From: Clostridiales bacterium
GTDB lineage: Bacteria; Bacillota; Clostridia; Christensenellales; Borkfalkiaceae
Length of the DNA stretch: 17,743 nucleotides
NCBI GenBank assembly: GCA_015069525.1
Contig: SVIK01000019.1
Location: forward strand, 1 to 17,743
Direction: 5' to 3'
Part shown: positions 7,526 through 14,490 of the stretch, piece after piece
How positions within the stretch are numbered: the first letter of the stretch is position 1
How the letters are laid out: every line of letters begins with the position of its first letter
The notes under the pieces: model-generated
Database searches by the model: none
The model's input: the letters and a program-made list of their open reading frames with translations, nothing else
What the model was told of the DNA's origin: nothing
Made by a program: the position numbers and the translations under genes

Positions 7526-9439
7526 GTGGAAAGACTCATGAAAGAAAAACGCGTAAAAATTTGGCATAGTATACTGTTGGTGTGCGTGGACGTGCTGGCT
7601 GTGACGCTGGCGGGGGCGTTCGCGTATTTTTCTACCCTTTCAACGTGGAATATCCCCCAACCCGTATTGCTTTGGTGGGGGGCAAACGTAGCGCTTGCCG
7701 TGCTCGTTTTCCTGTTGTTTAACTTGTATCGTGTGCTCTTTTCCTCCGTCGGCTTTCCTGAAATGAGCAGGGCGCTCGTTGCGGTGGCAATCCTTGGCGT
7801 TTTAAACGTCGTGTTTGCGTTGGTGACAAAGGGAGCGTATATTACGGTTGGGACGGCGCTCGTCTATGCGCTTTCGCTGTTTTGTATAGCTTCTGCGGTG
7901 CGACTTTGGAAGCGCGGTATCATTTTCTTCCGCAATCATATCGTTGGCGGGGGAAAAAAGAAAACGCGCGTAATGATTGTAGGCGGTGGCGCGGCGGGGC
8001 TTGCTTTGATTAAAGAAATGCAGGACTCGGTTAAGAGTGTGTATTATCCCGTGTGTATTGCGGACGACGATTTTGAAAAACGTGGAAAATCGGTGCGTGG
8101 CGTGAAGATAGTGGGTACGACGTACGAGGTAAAACGTATTGCCGTGCAGTACGGCGTGCAAGAAATCTTCGTCACGATGCCCGCCGTTGAGAAAAAGAAA
8201 GTGAGTGAAATCGTGCAACGCTGTCAAGAATGTGGTTGTCCCGTCAAAATGTTGCCGGGAATTTACCAAATGGCGAACGGTGAGGTGACTATGTCTAAGC
8301 TTCGTCAAGTGGACGTACAGGACTTGCTTGGGAGAGAGCAAGTACGCGTCAATTTGGACGAAATTATGGGGTATATCGAAAACAAAGTCGTGCTAGTCAC
8401 GGGAGGCGGTGGCTCGATAGGGAGCGAGCTTTGTCGACAAATTGCCACGCATAAGCCTAAGACGCTGATTATCCTTGATATCTACGAAAACAACGCGTAC
8501 GAGATTGAACAAGAGCTGAAACGGACGGATTCCTCGTTGAACCTTCTTACCTTGATTGCGAGCGTGCGCGATAGAGAGAAGATGCGGGACGTGTTTGCAA
8601 AATACCGCCCGCAAATCGTATTCCACGCCGCCGCGCATAAGCACGTGCCCTTGATGGAAACGAGCCCGAACGAGGCGGTGAAAAACAACGTGTTCGGCAC
8701 GCTGAACGTGGCGCAATGCGCGGACGAGTTCGCCGTAGAAACCTTCGTGCAAATCTCCACCGATAAAGCGGTGAACCCGACCAATATCATGGGCGCAACC
8801 AAGCGTATTTGCGAGATGATTATTCAAACGATTGGTAGGCATAGTAAGCATACGAACTTCGTTGCGGTGCGCTTTGGCAACGTGCTTGGTTCTAACGGTT
8901 CGGTTATTCCTCTTTTCAAAAAGCAACTTGCGGACGGCGGACCTTTGACGGTCACGCATAAGGATATAATCCGCTATTTCATGACGATTCCCGAGGCGGT
9001 GTCGCTCGTATTACAAGCGGGCGCGTACGCAAAGGGTGGACAGATTTTCGTGCTCGACATGGGCGAACCGGTACGCATTTACGATTTGGCGTACAACCTT
9101 ATCAAGCTTTCGGGATTAGAGCCGAACGTGGACGTCGATATCGTGTGCACGGGTTTACGACCGGGTGAAAAGCTGTACGAGGAACGTCTGATGGAAGAAG
9201 AGGGGTTGCAAAAGACGGAAAACGGCTTAATCAGTATCGCACGGCCTATTGAGTTGGACGAGGAATTCCTTTGGAAACAAATTGATATTCTGCATAAAAA
9301 AGCGTATGGAGAAGAGGACGGCGTGAAGAAAGCGGTGAAAGAGCTCGTGCCGACGTATACCGTGGATAAAAGAGATAGTGTCGCCGAGGCTTTGCATACG
9401 GCAACGCAGACGGACGAAAACGCTGAACGAGTAGGCTGA
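7526..9439 (+). CDS. Membrane-anchored UDP-sugar 4,6-dehydratase (CapD/WbpM/FlaA1 family)
   Basis: A 637-residue polysaccharide-biosynthesis enzyme that typically converts UDP-GlcNAc to a 4-keto-6-deoxy sugar for capsule or glycan synthesis at the cytoplasmic membrane. Four N-terminal membrane segments (about 13-37, 46-68, 80-100, 107-127) precede a CoA-binding-like Rossmann domain (about 148-270, VMIVGGGAAGLALIKE). The dehydratase domain follows, with NAD(P)-binding TGGGGSIG at 292-299. The catalytic region has T412-D413-K414 and M422xxxK426, Met replacing the usual SDR tyrosine as is normal for this branch. The start is uncertain: GTG 7526 (AGGA four bases upstream) or ATG 7538. It stands alone between a consensus promoter and a terminator, with no glycosyltransferase cluster nearby. 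The exact sugar product is not readable. Confidence 0.9.
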   Translation: MERLMKEKRVKIWHSILLVCVDVLAVTLAGAFAYFSTLSTWNIPQPVLLWWGANVALAVLVFLLFNLYRVLFSSVGFPEMSRALVAVAILGVLNVVFALVTKGAYITVGTALVYALSLFCIASAVRLWKRGIIFFRNHIVGGGKKKTRVMIVGGGAAGLALIKEMQDSVKSVYYPVCIADDDFEKRGKSVRGVKIVGTTYEVKRIAVQYGVQEIFVTMPAVEKKKVSEIVQRCQECGCPVKMLPGIYQMANGEVTMSKLRQVDVQDLLGREQVRVNLDEIMGYIENKVVLVTGGGGSIGSELCRQIATHKPKTLIILDIYENNAYEIEQELKRTDSSLNLLTLIASVRDREKMRDVFAKYRPQIVFHAAAHKHVPLMETSPNEAVKNNVFGTLNVAQCADEFAVETFVQISTDKAVNPTNIMGATKRICEMIIQTIGRHSKHTNFVAVRFGNVLGSNGSVIPLFKKQLADGGPLTVTHKDIIRYFMTIPEAVSLVLQAGAYAKGGQIFVLDMGEPVRIYDLAYNLIKLSGLEPNVDVDIVCTGLRPGEKLYEERLMEEEGLQKTENGLISIARPIELDEEFLWKQIDILHKKAYGEEDGVKKAVKELVPTYTVDKRDSVAEALHTATQTDENAERVG

Positions 9440-9467
9440 TAAATCGGTTGACGATTAAAAGGAAATA

Positions 9468-9500
9468 TAAAAAAGCCAAGCGGGAAACGCTTGGCTTTTT
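9468..9500. terminator. Bidirectional terminator between converging genes
   Basis: A perfect stem AAAAAGCCAAGCG (to 9482) and CGCTTGGCTTTTT (9488-9500) has a GGAAA loop. T-runs follow on both strands, so it can end both the plus-strand dehydratase transcript and the minus-strand ECF transporter transcript. The ECF stop lies 17 bases from its edge. Confidence 0.93.
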
Positions 9501-9517
9501 GGTTGTCGTTTTATGTG

Positions 9518-10102
9518 TTAATTCACATCCCTCGTAGGGGTAAACCCTTTGAGGGGAGGGAAGAAATTGCGTACGCTTTTTATATGGTAAAAAGCAGAAA
9601 CAATCAGCGTGGCGCACGCAATACAGCAAACGGCTTGCAAACCGTTGCCAAGTAGGTTGGGAATTGCCCCGAAAAAGCCGTATAAAATGCTCTCGAAAAG
9701 AAAATAACCTACTATCATAACAAGCTCGCCAATCGTAGCGGAAAGGATACGGGGAAGAAAATCGAGCGAGGGTTTTCTAATAAACTTTTTCAACCCCCAA
9801 CAAACGAAACACGCGAGAAATGCGTTTAGCCCCTTGATAACGAAGGTGGCGGGGGCGTAGAGGGCGTAGCCCAATAATAAATCGCCAAGCGCGCTCCCGA
9901 TAGAGGCGCTAAGCACGCCGTAGATAGGGCCTAAACACCACGCGGAAAGGAGCACGAACACGTCGCCCGTATTGAAATATCCCGAAGCGGGCAACGGTAC
10001 GGTGACGACCGCCGTACTAACGCAACAAAGGGCGCAGAAAAGCGCCGTCAACGTTAGACGTTTAGATAAGGACATACTTTTTAACGTGATGATTTTATGC
10101 AT
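9518..10102 (-). CDS. ECF transporter substrate-binding (S) component
   Basis: A 194-residue membrane protein of five or six hydrophobic segments. The block GYFNTGDVFVLLSAWCLGP at about 41-59, then GVLSASIGSALGDLLLGYAL and YAPATFVIKG at about 82-91, marks a vitamin-type ECF S component of the PF07155 kind. Such proteins bind a vitamin or precursor and work with a shared EcfA/EcfA'/EcfT module, which is not in this window, so it is a solitary S component. The substrate is unknown. The ATG at 10102 is preceded on the minus strand by GAGGAGG and a nearer AAGG. An upstream reading frame to 10306 overlaps the next gene and the promoter and was not used. It has its own promoter and an 18-bp repeat in the leader. 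Confidence 0.85.
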   Translation of the reverse strand: MHKIITLKSMSLSKRLTLTALFCALCCVSTAVVTVPLPASGYFNTGDVFVLLSAWCLGPIYGVLSASIGSALGDLLLGYALYAPATFVIKGLNAFLACFVCWGLKKFIRKPSLDFLPRILSATIGELVMIVGYFLFESILYGFFGAIPNLLGNGLQAVCCIACATLIVSAFYHIKSVRNFFPPLKGFTPTRDVN

Positions 10103-10117
10103 AATAATCCTTGCCTC

Positions 10118-10153
10118 CTCGTATATAAGGATATACTCGTATATAAGTATATA
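10118..10153 (-). repeat. Two head-to-tail 18-bp repeats at the ECF promoter
   Basis: CTCGTATATAAGGATATA (10118-10135) and CTCGTATATAAGTATATA (10136-10153) are directly adjacent and agree at 17 of 18 positions on the plus strand. The outer copy contains the -10 box of the minus-strand promoter and the inner one reaches the Shine-Dalgarno. The placement suggests a regulator's binding site, but no known operator was recognised. Confidence 0.8.
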
Positions 10154-10174
10154 ATTGATAAAAGGAAAAGTCAA
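10146..10174 (-). promoter_or_regulatory. Promoter of the ECF S-component gene
   Basis: Read on the minus strand, TTGACT (10174-10169), 17 bases, then TATACT (10151-10146). Predicted transcription start is near 10139, giving a leader of about 37 bases, too short for a conventional vitamin riboswitch. Confidence 0.8.
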
Positions 10175-10211
10175 GGAAATGAAAAGAAAAATCACGCAAA
10201 AATGAGAAAGT

Positions 10212-11195
10212 TTACGCTTTGACGGGTTTGATGCACTCGCCTGAGGAGGCGCTTTGGAAGATGACGAAAAATCCCTTGCCTTCCTCAAAGGGGGAACGGG
10301 GGACAAAAGCGCAAACGTCCTTGATTTCCTCGGGCGGAGTTTCGGGCGTTTCGGTGGCCAAGGCGTAGCAAATATACCGTGCCTTTCCGCCGTTATATAC
10401 GATACCGACGAGGTATTGCGGGTTATCCTCTTCGCCTTTTACGCGCACCCACTCGCTACACGAAAACGCTCCGCAAAGCGTACCGTCTTTGGGGTATTTT
10501 TGCAACAGCTCGTCTATTTCCGATTTTACGGACAAATAATAGCCGTCCGTTTCGCGTGCAAACGGAGGGAGTACGTTTTCAGCATCGACATTTTGCGTAG
10601 CGTCAGCCCTTGCTTTCTCGTTTTGTTTTTCACCTGCGCTTTCAAAACGTGCATTTGGGTTAGTTTCTTGTAGCAACTCTTGTCCATTTTCTTCCTCCTT
10701 ATAATAATTATCAACGGCAAGCGTTTCATCGTCGTAAACGCTTTGCGCCCTTTCCTCTTGTATCGTGGGGGTGGGCGCTTCTATAACTTCTTCCTGCTTT
10801 TTAGGGGAATTTTTGAAAAAAGAAGGGGGCATGGCTGAGGCGAGCATCTTTTTCCAATCGTATTTCCCGTCCCCGTTTACGCCATAGGCGATAGGGATTA
10901 CGTCTTGCTTTGCAAAGCAAATGACGGCGCAAAAACCGTTGTCTAGCTCCATATCCGTAAGGATATTAAAAAGACTCTTTCCCCGTAGAGCAAGGAGTTC
11001 GGTTTTGCCTTTTCTATCGGCAAGCAAACAATAGTATTCCCCCGAAGAAAGAGGCGCAAAGTTGATAACGGAAACTTCCACGGCGAGGTTTTTACCGTAC
11101 TGTTCCACTTTTACGAGCCCTGATAACGCTTTCCCGTCGCCTGAAAAGCCTTGTTTTACCTGTCGTAAAATACACATTTTTTTGACGTATTGCAT
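10212..11195 (-). CDS. Unrecognised two-domain protein with acidic linker
   Basis: A 327-residue protein that I cannot assign. Residues 1 to about 120 form a compact, beta-rich-looking part containing GFSGDGKALSGLVKVEQYG and an alternating-hydrophobic stretch AVEVSVINFAPL. Residues about 125-215 are low-complexity, rich in Glu, Gln, Asn and Pro, and probably disordered. Residues about 216-327 form a second compact part with YLVGIVYNGGKARYICYALAT. There is no signal peptide or membrane segment, so it is probably cytoplasmic. The ATG at 11195 has GGGAG about five to six bases upstream. It precedes the ECF gene on the same strand without an obvious terminator, but the ECF gene has its own promoter. 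The start region faces a large inverted repeat. Confidence 0.75.
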   Translation of the reverse strand: MQYVKKMCILRQVKQGFSGDGKALSGLVKVEQYGKNLAVEVSVINFAPLSSGEYYCLLADRKGKTELLALRGKSLFNILTDMELDNGFCAVICFAKQDVIPIAYGVNGDGKYDWKKMLASAMPPSFFKNSPKKQEEVIEAPTPTIQEERAQSVYDDETLAVDNYYKEEENGQELLQETNPNARFESAGEKQNEKARADATQNVDAENVLPPFARETDGYYLSVKSEIDELLQKYPKDGTLCGAFSCSEWVRVKGEEDNPQYLVGIVYNGGKARYICYALATETPETPPEEIKDVCAFVPRSPFEEGKGFFVIFQSASSGECIKPVKA

Positions 11196-11211
11196 AAATT
11201 CTCCCTTGAAC

Positions 11212-11241
11212 GTATTACTATAAACATATTTATAGTATTAC
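11212..11241. promoter_or_regulatory. Operator-like inverted repeat in divergent intergenic region
   Basis: TACTATAAA (11216-11224) and TTTATAGTA (11229-11237) form a perfect 9-bp inverted repeat around CATA. After one mismatch the symmetry continues for three more pairs (GTA and TAC). It lies 17-46 bases upstream of the minus-strand gene's start, just downstream of a possible -35 (TTGATA, minus strand, 11249-11244). I did not find a convincing -10 for that gene. An AT-rich RNA stem there would be weak, so a protein-binding operator is the better reading. Confidence 0.6.
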
Positions 11242-11340
11242 TTTATCAAGTGTGTGGGGAAGAAAAAGGGCTTTTTTTGGCGTTTTAGCAAAAACCTTGC
11301 GGAAATTTTATAAAATTAGGGAACAAATTGCAGGAAGTTA

Positions 11341-11369
11341 TTGACCGAAAGCATTTTTGCGCGTATAAT
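11341..11369 (+). promoter_or_regulatory. Promoter of the VanZ-like / DUF368 / ComF operon
   Basis: TTGACC at 11341-11346, 17 bases, then a perfect TATAAT at 11364-11369. Its predicted start site, about 11376, coincides with the ATG of the first gene. Confidence 0.78.
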
Positions 11370-11375
11370 ATAGGT

Positions 11376-11915
11376 ATGGAAGAAAAAAGATTAAAAGTAA
11401 GCGTCGTCGTTTGGCGAATCGCACTACCGCTACTTGCGCTAGGGACGGTGGCGTGGATATTTTGCAATTCGTTGACGCCCGCCGTGCAGTCCTCGGCGCA
11501 AAGCGAAAGCGCAACGGGCGTTTTTATTGCGATTATACGGGTATTTTATCCTGAAATTTCTTCCTTGACGGAAGAGGCGTATGAAAAAATCCACGGCGTT
11601 ATACGCGTTTTGGCGCACTTTGCGGAGTTCGCTTATTTGGGCGCTTTGCTGGCGTGGTGTTGGCGTGCGTATACGAAGAAACGGGCGTGGCTTGCATTGC
11701 CGTGTGCGGGAGTATTGCTTATTCCTATCGTTGACGAGCTGTTGCAATCGTTTACCGACGGGCGCGCTATGGAGATGACGGATTTGCTCGTTGATTGGGC
11801 GGGCGGAATACTCGGCGTGGCGTTTGCGTTGGCAACGTTGGCGATTGGTGCAAAGATAAAAGTAAAAAGGAGCAAAAAGCATGGGGAAAGAGAGCTTGGA
11901 GATAGCACTCATTAA
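11376..11915 (+). CDS. VanZ-like family membrane protein
   Basis: A 179-residue protein with about four membrane segments (VVWRIALPLLALGTVAWIF; then VLAHFAEFAYLGALLAWCW; ALPCAGVLLIPIVDEL; GGILGVAFALATLAIG). The conserved features are FCNSLTPAVQS after helix 1, HFAEFAYLG, and DELLQSFTDGRAMEMTDLLVDWAGG, typical of the VanZ family (PF04892). VanZ of enterococci gives low-level teicoplanin resistance; the function of most relatives is unknown. The ATG at 11376 is chosen over an upstream in-frame TTG at 11328 because the promoter lies inside that extension. There is no proper Shine-Dalgarno and the mRNA may be leaderless. Its 3' end overlaps the next gene by 35 bases. Confidence 0.85.
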   Translation: MEEKRLKVSVVVWRIALPLLALGTVAWIFCNSLTPAVQSSAQSESATGVFIAIIRVFYPEISSLTEEAYEKIHGVIRVLAHFAEFAYLGALLAWCWRAYTKKRAWLALPCAGVLLIPIVDELLQSFTDGRAMEMTDLLVDWAGGILGVAFALATLAIGAKIKVKRSKKHGERELGDSTH

Positions 11916-12852
11916 ATACAATAAAAAAACGTGGTGTAAGAGCGCGCTACTTGGATTTCTCATTGGTATGGCGATTATCGTGCCTGGGGTAAGTGGGTCT
12001 ACGGTGGCGATTATCTTTAAGCTGTACGACCAATTCTTGTACGCGCTTGGCAATCTGTTTAGAAAATTTGCGATTTGTTTCGTCTTTTTATTGCCCATCG
12101 TAATCGGGCTCGTTATCGGCATCGGGCTGGGCTTTATTGCGATAAAAGAAGTGATAGATTTATTGCCGTTTGCCGTCACTTGCCTATTTGCGGGGCTGAT
12201 GGCGGGCGCGTTTCCTGCGGTAAAGGATGAGATGAAGGGGGCGAAATGGACTCCGCTTCGTATCGCGCTCTTTTGTGCGGGAATACTTATCCCCGTCGCG
12301 CTTGGCGCGGTTTCCGCTATATTGACGGAAGGGGACGCCGACGTGTTTATTAAGATAGATTTTTGGCATATTATCCTTGCCGTTTGTATCGGTATCTTCA
12401 TGGGGTTGACGCAAATCGTGCCTGGACTTTCAGCGAGCGCTCTTTTGATGGGCGTTGGTTGGTTTAGTAGCTTGCTTTCGAACGCAAGCTTTGGCTACAT
12501 AGCGGAAAGTCCTGAAATGTTGCTGATATACGGGGCGATTATTATAGGCTTTGTTATCGGTATTCTTGGTTTTTCGAAAATACTGACCAAGCTTTTCGCG
12601 CGCGCGAGGTATTCTTCCTATTCGGCAATCGTGGGGCTTTCGCTCGGTTCTATTTTGTCGATGTTCTGCAACGGGGATACCATGAACGTGTATATTTCGT
12701 GGGCGGAAGGAAGCGCGAAGAACCCGATACTGGATATCTGCTTGGGTGTAGTATTGTTTATTATCGGCATTATCGGGGCGTATTGGCTCGTTCGCTATCA
12801 ACGCAAAAAGGACGCGGAAAAGAAGCTTTCTGCGTCTACAATGAACGAATAA
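11881..12852 (+). CDS. DUF368 membrane protein (PopT-type undecaprenyl-phosphate translocase family)
   Basis: A 323-residue polytopic membrane protein with about nine hydrophobic segments. The family mark is a duplicated motif, VPGVSGS at 34-40 and VPGLSAS at 180-186, each at a membrane segment, which implies an internal repeat. DUF368 (PF04018) includes PopT, shown in other bacteria to return undecaprenyl phosphate from the outer to the inner leaflet for reuse in wall and glycan synthesis. That role here is by family only. The ATG at 11881 has AAGGAG at 11867-11872 with 8-base spacing and lies inside the end of the VanZ-like gene. Its stop TAA shares a base with the ATG of the ComF gene. This places envelope-lipid recycling in one operon with a VanZ-like protein. 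Confidence 0.9.
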   Translation: MGKESLEIALIKYNKKTWCKSALLGFLIGMAIIVPGVSGSTVAIIFKLYDQFLYALGNLFRKFAICFVFLLPIVIGLVIGIGLGFIAIKEVIDLLPFAVTCLFAGLMAGAFPAVKDEMKGAKWTPLRIALFCAGILIPVALGAVSAILTEGDADVFIKIDFWHIILAVCIGIFMGLTQIVPGLSASALLMGVGWFSSLLSNASFGYIAESPEMLLIYGAIIIGFVIGILGFSKILTKLFARARYSSYSAIVGLSLGSILSMFCNGDTMNVYISWAEGSAKNPILDICLGVVLFIIGIIGAYWLVRYQRKKDAEKKLSASTMNE

Positions 12853-13607
12853 TGTCGCTACTGCATACTTGGTTTCAAAAACTGCGCAAGGCAAGTGGCA
12901 AATACGGGTATACGTGCGATTGTTGCGGGGAGGAGCTGTTTGATTATCCCGCCCACCGCCTTTGTTTTTCTTGCGAGGCGGGGTTGGAGAGAAACGAAAA
13001 ATACCGTTGCAATAAATGCGGTAGAAAATCGTTTACGGAGGGGGTATGTCTTACTTGTAAAGGCAAACCGCCCCTTTTCGATAAGGGAATTTCGCCCTTC
13101 GTCTATCGTGCGGAAACCGCTTCGCTTGTCAATCGGCTGAAAAACGGAGATAGACGGCTTGCCTTTTATTTCGGGGAGCAAGCCACGGCGACTTTCTTGC
13201 AAGAAAACCCTGTTATATCTGCTGACGAAACACTCGTCGTTATCCCCGTTCCCTTGACGAAGGAAAAACAAGGGGAGAGAGGATATAACCAAGCGCAAGA
13301 GCTTGCGGAAGTGGTTTGCGACGCGTTAAACGCGCGAAAGATTTCCGCGCGTTTGGAAACGGACGCTTTGCAAAAATTGCACGAAACGGCACAACAAAAG
13401 CATTTAACCTCCGCCGAACGTACCAAGAACGCATCGGGAGCGTATCATTTGCACAAGCGCAAACTTTTCGAGGGGAAAACGGTGTTGCTTGTGGACGATA
13501 TTTTAACGACGGGCGCAACGGGAAGCGCGTGCGCTCGGCTGATGAAAGGCGCGGGCGCAAAACGGGTAATCCTTCTTACGGTAGCTTCCTTGCCCGAACG
13601 TAAATAG
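12852..13607 (+). CDS. ComF family phosphoribosyltransferase-like protein
   Basis: A 251-residue protein. An N-terminal zinc-binding part holds Cys pairs (C22, C24/C25; C38, C41; C53, C56; C66, C69). A PRTase-type domain follows, with the PRPP-loop motif VDDILTTGAT at 214-223 and the ComF signature KEKQGERGYNQAQELA. ComF relatives act in DNA uptake for transformation, although many carriers are not known to be competent. The start ATG overlaps the DUF368 stop as TAATG and has no Shine-Dalgarno, so translation depends on reinitiation. A longer frame from 12699 lies inside the DUF368 gene and was not used. No terminator was seen in the 30 bases before the converging gene. Confidence 0.9.
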   Translation: MSLLHTWFQKLRKASGKYGYTCDCCGEELFDYPAHRLCFSCEAGLERNEKYRCNKCGRKSFTEGVCLTCKGKPPLFDKGISPFVYRAETASLVNRLKNGDRRLAFYFGEQATATFLQENPVISADETLVVIPVPLTKEKQGERGYNQAQELAEVVCDALNARKISARLETDALQKLHETAQQKHLTSAERTKNASGAYHLHKRKLFEGKTVLLVDDILTTGATGSACARLMKGAGAKRVILLTVASLPERK

Positions 13608-13637
13608 CGTTAACCCCCCTGTATCCCCTAAAACGTA

Positions 13638-14465
13638 TCAAATAAACCGTCTTGTTTCGATGTAGAATTTCCATCGCGAGGCGGTCATTTTTTCTATGCG
13701 AGCGTAATCGGAGGAAGTGTGTAGGATATAATCGTCGCCCAGATAAATTGCCACGTGTCCCACTCTTTCTATGCCGGAAAGGTATTGACGGCTCTCGTTC
13801 GTGAAAAAGAGGCAATCCCCACGCTGAATATCCTTTTTTGCCACGAATTGTCCTTGTTTGACCTGTGTGCGCGTAGTCACTTGTAGTATCTTTCCCGCGC
13901 CCTTGTAAAAGACGTATTGAACGAGGGAAGAGCAGTCGAATTTCTGCACGGAAAAATTGCTTAACATATTGCCTTTTCCGTCGTGCAAACGGACTGCGCC
14001 GTAGACGTAGGGTACGCCAAGCAGTTTATATCCCTCGTCAATCACCGCTTCCACCCTTTCGTCCACGTTTTCTTCCAAGGACAAAAGGGCGGTGTACGAA
14101 GCGGAAATATACACCGTTTGATTGCGGTAATACGTCTTATACCAGCCGTCTTGTTTTTCAATGACGGCGTAAATTTCCCCTTTTTTTGCCCTACCTACGA
14201 CGGAATACGACGCCCCTGCGCCTTTTCGTAAATTCACGCTGTCACCCGTGCAACGTATGTATTGCGCCGTTTTGGGCAAGGGCAAGGCAACGGAGCCGTT
14301 TTCCTCTTCTTCCTCGTCTTGTTCGTTATCCAGAGGCGGGGCTTCTATTGGTGGAGCGTCGTCGGGGAGGACGGGTTCTTCGTTTTCCTTGCAAGCCGTC
14401 AAAGCGAGCGTGGGCGCAAGCAAGGTGAGTGCAAAAATAAAGGCAAGCCATTTTCTTTTTTTCAT
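13638..14465 (-). CDS. Lipoprotein SH3b-NlpC/P60 cell-wall hydrolase
   Basis: A 275-residue exported lipoprotein. The N-terminus MKKRKWLAFIFALTLLAP is a signal peptide ending in lipobox LTAC, with lipid-modified Cys at 25. An acidic, Pro-rich spacer (about 26-65) precedes a bacterial SH3 domain (about 68-122, SVNLRKGAGASYSVVG and GWYKTYY). The NlpC/P60 domain (about 136-275) has catalytic C178 in FDCSSLVQYVF, H237 in GHVAIYLG and a likely third residue H249. Such enzymes cut D-Glu/meso-diaminopimelate-type peptide bonds in peptidoglycan. The ATG at 14465 has AGGAGA close upstream on the minus strand; the 44 further in-frame residues upstream have no support. It is monocistronic, convergent with ComF. 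Confidence 0.92.
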   Translation of the reverse strand: MKKRKWLAFIFALTLLAPTLALTACKENEEPVLPDDAPPIEAPPLDNEQDEEEEENGSVALPLPKTAQYIRCTGDSVNLRKGAGASYSVVGRAKKGEIYAVIEKQDGWYKTYYRNQTVYISASYTALLSLEENVDERVEAVIDEGYKLLGVPYVYGAVRLHDGKGNMLSNFSVQKFDCSSLVQYVFYKGAGKILQVTTRTQVKQGQFVAKKDIQRGDCLFFTNESRQYLSGIERVGHVAIYLGDDYILHTSSDYARIEKMTASRWKFYIETRRFI

Positions 14466-14490
14466 AAAATTTCTCCTGTACATAAAACTC

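Noticed and set aside
8756..8833. Met in place of the catalytic Tyr in the sugar dehydratase as a sign of inactivation
   Set aside because: Met or similar at this place is normal for the FlaA1/WbpM/CapD branch of short-chain dehydratases, and the Lys is kept.
10103..10145. A vitamin riboswitch before the ECF gene
   Set aside because: The predicted leader is about 37 bases and lacks any conserved riboswitch core, so a protein-type operator fits better.
10103..10306. A 68-residue N-terminal extension of the ECF S component
   Set aside because: It would overlap the upstream gene and cross the promoter and tandem repeat, while ATG at 10102 has a strong ribosome site and fits the family length.
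12699..12851. A 51-residue N-terminal extension of ComF
   Set aside because: It lies in another frame inside the DUF368 gene, and the extension has no ComF features; the TAATG overlap at 12850-12854 is the natural start.
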